From: Hypsibius dujardini | Taxonomy: Eukaryota; Tardigrada; Eutardigrada; Parachela; Hypsibiidae | Assembly: GCA_001579985.1 (NCBI GenBank) | Contig: LRSR01001979.1 | Coordinates: 1-28,202, forward strand | Direction: 5' to 3' | Length of the DNA: 28,202 nucleotides | Shown here: piece after piece, positions 9,507 to 20,125 of the stretch | How positions within the stretch are numbered: position 1 is the stretch's first letter | Layout: each line of letters starts with the position of its first letter | Position numbers and translations under genes: made by a program | The notes under the pieces: generated by a model | What the model was told of the DNA's origin: nothing | The model's database searches: none | Seen by the model: only the letters and a program-made list of their open reading frames with translations

Positions 9507-10596
9507 TTTTTTTTGCTGATGACGTCTGTCGCTGCCAGAGCAAAAATGAACAGGAAATCCGCTCTGTCACAGCTTCAACTCCGGTTCATCTGAAAGACAT
9601 GTTAACTGTGTACTGGAAAAATCCCGCCGCTCACGGAAAACCAAAGAGGATGTGCCTCGAAACCAGCCCAAAAAAAGAAATATTTTGTCGGAATGTTCGA
9701 TCACTCCTCCTGGCCAAATGAATTTTTCCAAGAGAGATTCCGCGCTTTGCGGCCGCAATTTCAAGACTACATGAGGGACAAAAGAACTCAGTATTTTTAA
9801 AATTTTAGGAAAATTTTTTAACGAAACCAGAAGTACCGAAAATCCGGGATGAAAGCAACTTTTTGCCGTGGATAAAATTCAAAATTGTGACGACTCCTCC
9901 GGGGCAAAAAGAGCAACTGACAATAAATTCCGTGGTACAAACGCCTCAAATCTATTCCATCTGAAAGAGAAATGAATTTATTGTCGGAAAATTTAAAGGC
10001 AAGAAATTAATTTCAGGGATAAAGGCAATAAAATTAAGAACGAAAAAAACAATTTGCCTGTAAACAAACTCCACGTCATTGCGGAAAATTTGATGAATGA
10101 ATATGAAGGGGGAAAGGGGTGTGGCCAATTTACAGCAATATGTTTTACGGAACGGGAGATTTGTCTAGCGTAGTTGTCTGACCACCAGACTGTGGCAAGC
10201 AGTTTTATAAATCACGTTCGGGGCGGTCGCTCAGCGGAGCGTTGTTTGCCGTTCCGCCCGCTTAGCTGATTTTATATCCGCCAATGAAAGTTAAAATCAA
10301 TTGTTTTGCACTCTGGTTTCTCTTCGTGAGTTTTCCTCTCTTTAAAGCAGAATAATTGTGCGCCTTGTGCTTCAAAGTAGTGCTATTTCTATAGTTGTAT
10401 TTCCGACAAGCTGAAAATCATAATAAGCACGAAGTTCACACAGCTGCCGTGTCACACGCATTTTTGCTGGGAATATTTTTCTTGGCGTTTTTCCCCTCTC
10501 TCGTCTTTTCACCAACATTTTAATCACCTTTGATAAGGCATTTGTCTGTGGAAATATCATCGTTATTACTATTACCTAATGTCATTTTAAACTGTC
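9507..10596. promoter_or_regulatory. Divergent promoter region between syntaxin-5 and the ORP gene
   Basis: About 1.09 kb separates the two start codons. It contains a palindromic TTTATAAA near 10204-10211 that reads as a TATA-like element on both strands, followed by a GC-rich patch at about 10218-10262 with CGCTC/GAGCG inverted symmetry. No other gene is evident. The transcription starts are not determinable from sequence. Confidence 0.5.
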
Positions 10597-13500
10597 ATGG
10601 CGGATTTCGCAGCGGAAGTCAACAACAACACAACCAATGCGAAAGATGTGCGTCCCATTTCACTTCCCATTACAATCAGCAGCAGCAGCCTCGCGTCCGC
10701 ATCATCATCATCCGTTCCGAATAATAATAATAATAAAATGCCCGCGGCCTCTTCTTCGGCCATGCCTGGACGCAGGGTTCCCGCACATAACGGCAGCCAT
10801 TCCCCCTCCTCCAATTCCATGTCGTCAACCCCGTCGGGGGATGGCTCTTCCTCGCAGTCGGAATATTTCAGGTGGGAGATGGGGGCGCGACTAAGCAATT
10901 GATCAATCAATCAATCGATTGGAAAGGGGTTTCAATTTGTTGCTGAACGTTCACTCGGTTGATTGATGAATCGATTTGATTGCATTGAATGATAATTGAT
11001 TGATAATTCCGTTCTCAATTTGGAGAGAAACGAATTCAGAAACGCGAGAAAATAACAAAATTTAAAATAAAGAACTTATTCATGAAATCAAGTCGGCAAT
11101 CAATCATTTAATCAATTGAATGCCTGCATTATTGAACGTGACGGCTAATTATTTTTCCCATTTTTTTCGTGGTGAAACAACGCTAAGGTGTTTGTTAGCT
11201 CGGAAAGAAACCTTTTTTCTTCTAGTTATGAGCCCACGGCGGAGAGAACGGGCTCGTTGAAAGCCACCCCGACGCGACATCACGCCACGGAAAAGACCTT
11301 TGCCGAGTGGAAGCCCTCTTTGGGCACGGAATACGAGATCCTGCAGAGTTTGAAGGTGGGCGAGCGGTTCGACGAGCAGGTGGCCGTGTTTGAAGGGATC
11401 CTTTCGAAGAAACGCCGCAGGAGAGGCACGGGATTTCAAAAGGTTGGAGATTTGTTGGAAGATTTTCTCCCTCGGACCTCTTCAATTTTTTCCCATTTTA
11501 CTGGATATCATTCGTTTTCCTTATAGAGGTACTGCCGATTGGATCAGGGATATTTATTATACGCCAAGAATCGTGCTGACGTAAGTGAAAACGAAGATTT
11601 CGGATGGTATACATTTTGTTCGGTTCGAGAATGCTTGATTGATTGCTTGATGAATGAGTGCTTGATTGATTGATGATTGATTGATTGTTTCAAGTATTGT
11701 TCAGCTATTAGTTTTAATTTAGTTCACTGACTGCTTTGAGGGAGCGGTTGACCAGTTCGGTTTTGCAGATGGGACGGGGAGTTCTTCTCGGCACGCTGGA
11801 CATTGGTCTATCTGTGGTGGTACTCAACGCCAAGAAGCGCGGCATTGAAATCGACTCCACGGAAGCGCTCCATCACTTCCGGGTCGCCACTGAAGCGCAG
11901 TTTCTCAAATGGGCGCAGATGCTGCGTGATCATCGGCTGTTCCGGCAGGCCACCATGGCTCACTTGGCGTTCAGCGATGTGGATCTCGACGGCACCATGA
12001 AAGACGCCACTATACTGCAGCAGCCGAGCGGGGTGGCCGCGAGGAGATTTGGTCTGGATGTCTCAAAAGCTCGTACGTTTTTTTGATTGCGTGTCTTTAT
12101 GTCTGTCTCTCTTTCTGCCTGACTGACTGATGCTCTGTCTGTCTGCCTGTTTGTCTATCTGTCTGGCTGTCTGTCTGTCTGCATGTCTGTCTGTCTGGTT
12201 GTCTGTCTGCATGTCTGTCTGTCTGGTTGTCTGTCTGTCTGCATATCTGCCTGTCTCTCGGTCTGTCTGCCTGTTTGTCTCTCTACTTATTCATCTGTCT
12301 AGTTGTCTGCTTGCTTGTCGGTCTGTCTGTCTGTCTGTTAAGTCGATAACTCTGCGACATACCGCTCCTTCGTCCGTTTTCAGAATTGGACGCCGTCTTT
12401 AGCAAACTTGACCGTGCCGCCGCGCTGGTCGAGCAGTGGGACATGGCCAGCAGTGAGCCGATCTTGGACCGAGACATTCAAGTAACGTACAGAGAGACAA
12501 GCAGTGTGGCGTGGCGTCGGTTGAGCAATCATTCACAGACATGACATAATTACACTAATTGGCGTCTATTTTAAAAATGGAGCACAACACAACCGCACAC
12601 ACGCACACATCGTAAACTATAATCGGGTGTTTGATTAGCGCTAATCGGCTGGGAATTTAATCTGCCATGCCTGCTCACAAGTCAGTAGTGTGTGCACACA
12701 TGCAGTGGAGTAGAAACGCAGACAGACAGATACCACTGACAGACCAGGCCCGGAATCGCTTACCTAAGCGCTACCGATGAGATATGGTATTGTTTAATCG
12801 AATTCCGGTGTATGTTTTATGGGTTTCGCGTTAAACGTTTTGCAGAACACCACTGGTGATGGACCGCGGAAGACGACTTTGAAGCGATTTTTCAGTCGGA
12901 GGAAAAAGGCAGATAAGAAGGAAAAAGATGACGCGGCATCGACGAGCGCCAGCACGAAAGGATCTGTAAGCAGATCTGTTTATTTGTTTGCCTGCCTGTA
13001 TGCGTTTGTGTCTGGCTTGTTATTGTTTGTCCGAAGGACTAAGTGTCTGCCTGTCTCTTTGTCGGTTATGCTGTTTGTCTGGATGGCTACAAAATGTATT
13101 CGTCGGACTAGTGGACTGGTTATCTGCCTGTTTGACCGACAGTTGTCTGTCTGTCTGTCTGTCTGTCTGCCTGTCTGCCTGTTTGTCCGACAGTTGTCTG
13201 TCTGTCTGTCTGTGTAATTACCTGCCGACCGATGGGCCTGCGGTTTGCCTGCCTCGCTCAGTCAACTGAAAAACTCACCAATTAGCGTTTGACATATTTT
13301 TAGACCGTCACGCGAACCGCCACGATGCCCGATCGAATGGATACCTTGCAGCTGCCGAGCTCCAGTAGCACCAACCTGTTCGTGGACGTCTCCAGCCACG
13401 GTAGTGTCTCCCTCCCACCAAGTTCACCGCATCCCGGCTCGGTGATCAGCGAGAGCAGCCACCACGGCTCACAAAGTAGCCTGAACAAGATTACCGACTT

Positions 13501-13797
13501 ATCTCCGGTGGCGGTGGGAATGACCGGTAGTGCTGCTGGCGGTAGTGCGGCCGGCTCGTCGTCTACCTCTCGGCCTGACCTGGAAACGCTCCTTCTCGCC
13601 CGTGAACGTACGCTCTTGTCTTGCTGATTATTTCTCAACTAGCTGTTTAGACAGGCAGGGAACACATGGGTCAGACAAAGAGAGATAGGCATTCAGGCGG
13701 GCAGACAGTAACACCAAGAAAGGCAGATGGACAAATATACAGTCAGATAGACAGACAGGCAAGACAGACAGATATATAGGCAAACTGACAGTAAGGC

Positions 13798-13840
<43 letters not shown>

Positions 13841-16694
13841 GAGACAGGTAGTCAGACAAGTAGTCAGACATCAAAACACTTCACTTCGGCTGACGCAGAC
13901 ATGCCTTTTTATCTCATCCCGTAACCTCATTACCCCCTTATCCGCCAACGCACGTCATATGCCTCACCAGTGCGACCTATTATTTGCAGTGGTCTCGACA
14001 TTTCGCGTTATTGGCAATGACTTCCGGCAACTGTACAATCGCTTCAATAGCGTTCTCGGAGAGGACGCCACGCTAAAAGGAAATATGATGCAGGTGTGTT
14101 TTATGTACTTTACTCTCTCTCTTTCTCGCTTCCCATTCTGTCTGGAGAGATCAAAACGGTAACGGGCAGACAAAGTACTTTTTCGTGCTTTTCGCTGGAT
14201 TTAATACCCACGTCCTACCCCACGCATGAATAGGGGGACTCGTGTTCCTCTGCGGCTGTAGCTGCGGGGTACAGTTGTCCTCACCATGGGAGCGGGTGAG
14301 CGAATCACACCGGAACGTCGTAACATGACTTCCCACGACGCCGACGGGGGCGCGATAATGTGGATCGATATGATTTTTTTAAAGGGAATTTATGTGTGGC
14401 CGTAATTCTGTACTGACCCAAGTTAGAGCCATTTTTCGTACTGCACTTCACCACGACGCCAACGGGGGCGCGATTATGTGGATCGATATGATTTTTTTAA
14501 GGGGAATTTTGTGTGGCCGTAATTCTGTACTGACCCAAGTTAGAGCCATTTTTCGTACTGCACTTGCTGCAGAAACATTCACATTGAAAAATGGCTCTAA
14601 CTTGCAGGGAGCAAAAAGGGCGATTTTTAAACCCAATCTTTGTGGATTCCATTTCTTGGGTGATGGTTAAAATATGATGACACCTGTATGAAAAGGGAAA
14701 TTTGATTTATGTCGGTACTCTGACCGGCTGGGGACCTCTCATGAAACGGTACTGTAGAGTCCCGACCCATCCGTGGTACTTTTTTGGACCCCCCAGTAAA
14801 TCAGATCCGGTGGGCCAAAACAGCTGTTACGCTTTAATCGATCAATCAAATTTGAACGGCGGAGGCGATCAAGGGTCTTCTTTCTTCTTCTTCGGTGTAA
14901 AAATTACGACGACCCATTTTTTTTAAGTGTTTTAGTAAACGCAAAAAAACGAGCACGAATCAATCAATCAAAACGGTCGCTTTTTACTGTGTGATGACGT
15001 AGGCACCACCGACGGGTCGGGACTCTACAGTACTGAATTTTCGCGTTAGACAGGGACAGCGTACGAGCTGTGGAACGTTTAATCGGCCACGCGGCGCTTG
15101 TGCTATGTGTACGGTGCACACAGCCGTGCACACGTTCCACTCCAGTACGACTGTCCCTGTCTAACGCGAAAATACAGTATCAGTAACCTGCGCTGCCGTT
15201 TACAGACATTACGCAGAACTCCGCCCACTGTCCTGCAAATGTTTTTCTGTTGATGCCAATGGATCCCAAATAGAATTTCGATTCTCACTGCAAAAATTAG
15301 AATGGAAGTCATGTCTCAATTCGGTATTTTCTCTGCCGGAAAAAATTAAGAAATTCGGAATCTTCCTTTATTTTCGAAATTCTTAATTTGTCTGCGAGTG
15401 AACGGAAAGATGGCTGGGATTATTATTTTACGAGTATTTCAGAGTTATCACACTCTAATTTCTTTATTGGACGATTGGGACTTTAGAATTTCTCGCCCTT
15501 TTGCACGTTTGTTGGCTGGACAGTCCAGCTTTATGGCCACGACTGTGGACAGGGCAGTCTAGCTTTATGGCCACGACTGTGGACAGGGCAGTCTAGCTTT
15601 ATGACCACGATTATAGGCAAGGCAGTCCAGCTTTATGGCCACTACTATAGACAGGCAGTCCAGCTTTATGGCCACGACTGTGGACACTGGAGGAGAGTGA
15701 CGCGTTTGATCTTTCATCGTCTTGACAGTTTGGTTTGCGGCTATTATAGCTCTTGAGAGATGAATGTGTGTATGTGGGGGGATGAAGGAAGATTGCTTTT
15801 TGAGGAAGAAATTGAATAGATTAGCCGGATCGATTCGTCTCCGCTTCCGCCGCGGCCGCACTTAAGGGGCCAAGGAAAATTGGGCTGGAAATAGCTTTTC
15901 TGTGTTCGCGTTTTATGCGTGTGTGGTTTGAGAAGACGGAAGTGTGTGTTCGGAAATTGATCTGACAGATTGGGGACGTTCGGCGTCATTGGGTGTGACG
16001 GGCGGCGAAACGTTTTAAAAAAATAATCAGACCCGTTCTTACACGGAAAAATCTTTCCGAATTCCGATGAGAATGATAGTTGAGACAAGAAAGGAGGAAA
16101 TTATTATTTTTTAAATCATTAACCACGGGAGTCTCTAAAAAGAATAGTTTCTGTACATGGCAGAACTAGACAAACCATTTTTACATTTTCGTCTGAACGA
16201 AGGAAAATGGTAAACTCAGTTTTTCTTTCGACTCCTTTTTTAAAGCTGACTTTTTGTGCTGCAGAATCGCATCGTGCACACTCTCTCCTCGGACTCGGCC
16301 GGCACTATCGGCAGCAGCGAGACCTTCTTCACGGCCATCAGCCACTTTAGCGGCGCGACCCTCCAGAACCTCAACGCACCCCTCTCGGACTCCTCTTCTG
16401 ACGTAGGTCAAGTGCATTCTCCTCAAATGTTACGCCCTTGTGCTCTTGCACGCGCATGTGTGCTGTAATCATAACACACGCCTGTTGTTGTATCTCCCGC
16501 TTGCGTGAGTTGGGTCTGGTCTATCGAGTCCCTGAAGTGTCTACTGCCCGTGTACTTCCCTGTATCTCCCGGCATTGATCTCCCCTCCCACCCGTGCATG
16601 CGTGTTTGGGTGGATCCTAATTTGTCTGATTCCCTCCTGGTTAGTCCCTCCAGCCGATTGTCTGTCTGCATACGTGCCCGTTAGCCTGTGTCTA

Positions 16695-16751
<57 letters not shown>

Positions 16752-17553
16752 TTGTCTCTTTGTCTGTCTGTTTGTCTCTTTGTCTGTCTGTCTGTCTGTC
16801 TGGCTGTCTGTCTGCCTGCCTGCCTGTCTGTCTGCCTGTCTGCCTCTCCGTTTGTTTGTCTGTATGTTTTTCTATCTGCCCGGCTGTTGGTCTGGTGTCG
16901 GTTTGTCTTTCAGTTTATCTGTCTAGCTGGCCTATCGAGTTTCTCAAGTGCCTCCTCCCCACGTACTCCACAAGAACTCGCCGTCATTGATCACTTCCCC
17001 GTGTACGCGTCCGACTGTTCCCTAATTTGTCTGATTGCCTTGCAGTGTCTGGCCCTCCGGCTGACTGTTGTCTGTCTGCCACTGTCTGTCTGCTTGTCTG
17101 TGCCTGGTTTGACGGGAACGATGATTGGGTGCGTGATTACTTTTCTCATCTTTTTTTTGCTTACCCATTGGGGGTATAGCGCGGCGAGTCACGTGACGAG
17201 GGATGTTCCACCGACTCGGAGATTGAGGACGGAATGGATGGGGAGATTGGTGGGCGGCTGCATTCCACGCCGCAGATGACGCTGCAGACGGGCCGGCGGA
17301 CGACGTTGCCGTCGCCGCGGCCGCTGGCCGACGGCAGTCTGCTCAAGATGATTGGCGGGTTCATTGGAAAGGATTTGACGCGGCTGGCGTTGCCAGTGAA
17401 GATTAACGAGCCGCTCAGCATGCTACAGGTAAGGGATAGGCAGATGGCCCTATAGACTGATAGACAGACTGACAAACAATCAGTCAGGCAGGCGGGCAGG
17501 CACATAGACAGACAGACTTACAGGCACACAGGTAGACTTACAGGCAGGCAGGC

Positions 17554-17620
<67 letters not shown>

Positions 17621-18314
17621 CAGACAGACAGATAAGCAGATAGACAGACAAGCAGACAGACAGACAAGCAGACAGACAGACAAGCAGACAAGCAGATAGA
17701 CAGACAAATGAGGAGACACAGATATTCAAGTCCCACTGCAGACACGTCTCAACAAACAAATAATTCTGATATACCGATTATGTTTGATTGTCTTATCTTC
17801 AGCGACTTTGCGAGGAAATGGAATATTGCGAGCTCCTGGACAAGGCAGCTGATTGTATAGACCCAGTGGAGCGCATGGTACTTGCCAATTTCTGTCGATC
17901 AGCATTTGGAAATTAACTTCATATTCATATCCAACGGGTTTGATGACCGCAAGAATGTTTCCCCGTAGACCTTGGTGGCGACTTTTGCGATTTCCGGATT
18001 CGCGTCGGCCTACTACCGGGCAAGCACGAAACCCTTCAACCCATTACTGGGAGAGACTTACGGTTGGCATTGGCTTTATTCGGCATTTGCATTTTTAAAA
18101 TTAAAATTTGTCTTACATGTCTTTGCTTCCTCAGAATGTATCAGGGAAGACAAGGGATTCCGTTATGTAGGCGAACAAGTCAGCCACCATCCGCCAATTT
18201 CTGCTTGCCATGCCGAATCCCTCAACGACAAGTATTGCTACTGGCAAGGTATGAGACTTATTTCTATCGTTTTGAGCTTACTAGAGCTCTGACGCTCCTC
18301 CAGTCGCAGATCAA

Positions 18315-18356
<42 letters not shown>

Positions 18357-18396
18357 ATGTTGGTCTCGCAGTCTGTTTGTTTGTCTGGCTGGCGGG

Positions 18397-18460
<64 letters not shown>

Positions 18461-20099
18461 TTGTATGTTGGTTTCGCAGTCTGTCTGTTTGTCTGGCTGG
18501 CTGTAGGTTTGGAGGCTGTAGGCTCAGTCAAGAGATTGGGACAATCAATGTTTGCCTGTCTATTGTTCTGCTTGGCTGTTTGTTTGGAAGATACCCCGTT
18601 TTTTGTCTGCCAGTTCATGTTTACGTTTTCTTTGTCTGTTTATGTGCCTGTCTGTCTATTTGTCACTTTATTAAGTTATTGCAATTTTGCTTAACCATTT
18701 TTTATGGCTTTTAGATTTCCGGCCGAAGACTCGTTTCTGGGGTCGCTCCATCGAAATCACCAACCACGGTGAGGTGCACGTGACCATCAACAAGAGCGAG
18801 CACTACCGGTGGAATAAACCCAGTTCACGGCTCGGCGTCGCCGCTCTGATGTCTCAAAAGGGCCATCTGGAAATTTACGGCACCATCAAGATTACTTGTA
18901 GTAACGACTATTACGCCACTTTAACGTTTGGCAAGGTACACCGCTCAGAATTCCGTATTTTATTTGGAATTCACGACCGATTTCCGATTGCGCGTCTCGG
19001 AACTGGAAACTGTTAGACCGACAGACCGACAGACCGACAGACAACTAGAAATTCAGACAGATAGGCAGGCAGGTAGATAGACAAAGGCAGACAGTCAGGC
19101 AGACAGACAGACAGTCAGGCAGACAGACAGACAGACAGACAGACTGACAAACTGACAAACTGACAAACAGACACAGACAGGCACAGACAGACACGCAGAC
19201 GGTCAGGCAGACACACAGGCAGACTGACAGATAAGCAGCCAGACAGACAAGCATGTACAGACAGACAGACAGACAGGCGGACCACGATTGACCGGCAGGG
19301 AGAGACTGACGAAATATACAGTTAGGTTTCATAACTTTATGTCTCCTTTTTAGTCCTCGAGTGAAGGCACGCCCGTGCATGTGGAAGGCTCCGTCCACGG
19401 TCCAGACCGCGCTCCGCTGACCGCTCTGTTTGGCAGCTGGAATGAGTGTGTCTACTGGAACGACCCCGGCAAGACAGGAACGCGAGTGCTCTGGCGTGCC
19501 GGAGCTATGCCGGCAGATCACGAGCGATACTACGGGTTCACGCGGTTCGCAGTGGAGCTAAACGAACTGACGGACGACTTGACGAAGGTCCTCCCGGTGA
19601 CGGATTGCCGGTTCCGGCCTGACCAACGGTACGGTTGTCAGACACAGACAGACACACAGACACACAGACACACAGACAGACAGGCAGATAGACACACAGA
19701 CAGATAGACAGCCAGACAGACACATAGACAGACAGGCAGACAAACACTGATTCAGACACGTTCAGACGCTCCATCATCTCTTCATCCCACAGACTTCTCG
19801 AGTGTGGGAATCTTGCCTCAGCGGAAATCGAGAAGAAACGAGTGGAACAGAACCAACGGGAACGCTCACTGAAATACACAAAGGATCACTACCCCTACGA
19901 ACCTCGCTGGTTCCGGTATGTCTTCTGTTGTATCTTCCTTCATGCTTCTTCATTCCATCCTTGTCAATCTTTTAGGCGACTGGAACAGGCCGCCGGCGGC
20001 GGCAACGACGTCCCAGACATTTACGAGTTCAATTACCGCTACTGGATGCTGCGCGAGCATCCCGGCTTCCCCAACGTGCCCATTGAGCCGCTGTGGTGA
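10597..20099 (+). CDS. Oxysterol-binding protein-related protein, ORP3/6/7 type, complete, 17 exons
   Basis: Exons: 10597-10871, 11226-11442, 11527-11580, 11769-12072, 12384-12481, 12846-12965, 13304-13607, 13990-14093, 16265-16402, 17180-17428, 17803-17877, 17969-18062, 18135-18248, 18715-18935, 19354-19628, 19793-19915, 19976-20099. They total 2889 nt (962 aa plus TGA), with every junction in phase. Residues 1-92 are Ser/Asn-rich. A PH domain lies at about 146-242. A phospho-FFAT-like FFTA lies at 513-516. The ORD runs from about 590 to the end, with [16 protein letters not shown] (667-678) and the signature EQVSHHPP (691-698). The late ORD ([20 protein letters not shown]) and the terminal Leu-Trp match ORP3/6/7. 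ORPs move sterol or other lipid, often against PI4P, at ER contact sites. The segment after the EHYRWNK motif is unusually divergent from the family. Introns 2, 11, 12 and 16 are only 60-91 bp. Confidence 0.94.
12095..12340 (+). repeat. (TCTG)n array, ORP intron 4
   Basis: A TCTG array with regular GCATGTCTGTCTG and GGTT interruptions, filling most of the intron. It reads as UCUG in the ORP pre-mRNA. Confidence 0.93.
12976..13215 (+). repeat. Degenerate (TCTG)n array, ORP intron 6
   Basis: Degenerate TCTG-type sequence with two purer runs at about 13144-13175 and 13195-13213, separated by a duplicated CCGACAGTTGTCTG motif. It lies just upstream of exon 7. Confidence 0.9.
13645..13878 (+). 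repeat. (CAGA)n array, ORP intron 7
   Basis: A CAGA array with a perfect core at about 13796-13838. It is opposite in sense to the intron 6 array, so exon 7 is bracketed by complementary tracts. Confidence 0.93.
14334..14603 (+). repeat. 118-bp tandem duplication with an inverted 18-bp tail, ORP intron 8
   Basis: Two near-identical units start at 14334 and 14452. The end of the second (14537-14554) is repeated as a perfect 18-bp reverse complement at 14586-14603, giving a stem with a roughly 31-nt loop. It has no coding sense of its own. Confidence 0.9.
14752..15030. mobile_element. 279-bp MITE in ORP intron 8
   Basis: Terminal inverted repeats begin CTGTAGAGTCCCGACCC, with two mismatches in the next ten bases. 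TA flanks lie at 14750-14751 and 15031-15032. No coding capacity. Its right TA is also the left TA of the next element. Confidence 0.85.
15033..15177 (-). mobile_element. 145-bp MITE, copy 2 of the 7766-7920 family
   Basis: The termini share TTTTCGCGTTAGACAGGG, and TA flanks lie at 15031-15032 and 15178-15179. The interior aligns end to end with the reverse complement of 7766-7920. It abuts the preceding element with only one TA between them. Confidence 0.9.
15521..15690 (+). repeat. 34-bp tandem repeat, five copies, ORP intron 8
   Basis: Units starting CAGTCCAGCTTTATGGCCAC occur at 15521, 15555, 15589, 15623 and 15656. The first is preceded so as to create the palindrome GCTGGACAGTCCAGC. 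The rest of intron 8 (14094-16264) outside this array, the two MITEs and the duplication shows no recognisable feature. Confidence 0.92.
16630..16865 (+). repeat. (TCTG)n array, ORP intron 9
   Basis: A long TCTG array with TTTG and CCTG variants. More degenerate TCTG-like sequence continues to about 17105. It precedes exon 10 and reads as UCUG in the transcript. Confidence 0.93.
17440..17710 (+). repeat. (CAGA)n array, ORP intron 10
   Basis: A CAGA array beginning about 15 bp after the exon 10 donor, with a perfect core of roughly 65 bp at about 17550-17616, then 12-bp CAGACAGACAAG-type units. It is complementary to the intron 9 array across exon 10. Confidence 0.94.
18317..18500 (+). repeat. 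(TCTG)n array, ORP intron 13
   Basis: TCTG runs separated by a duplicated segment (TATGTTGGT...CGCAGTCTGT) at about 18355 and 18465. Scattered TCTG-like sequence continues to about 18660, upstream of exon 14. Confidence 0.93.
19012..19285 (+). repeat. (CAGA)n array, ORP intron 14
   Basis: It begins with ACCGACAG units, then mixed CAGA, TCAGGCAGACAG and CTGACAAA variants. It is complementary in sense to the intron 13 array across exon 14. Confidence 0.92.
19638..19745 (+). repeat. CAGACACA/CAGA array, ORP intron 15
   Basis: A mixed 8-bp CACACAGA and 4-bp CAGA array starting about 10 bp after the exon 15 donor and filling most of the 164-bp intron. Confidence 0.92.
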
Positions 20100-20125
20100 C
20101 GTGGACGACTGCAATGCTGCTAAGC

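Noticed and set aside
10637-10894. Pro/His/Ile-rich frame overlapping ORP exon 1
   Set aside because: It is a shadow of the Ser/Asn-rich exon 1 in another frame. Exon 1 itself splices in phase to the PH-domain exons.
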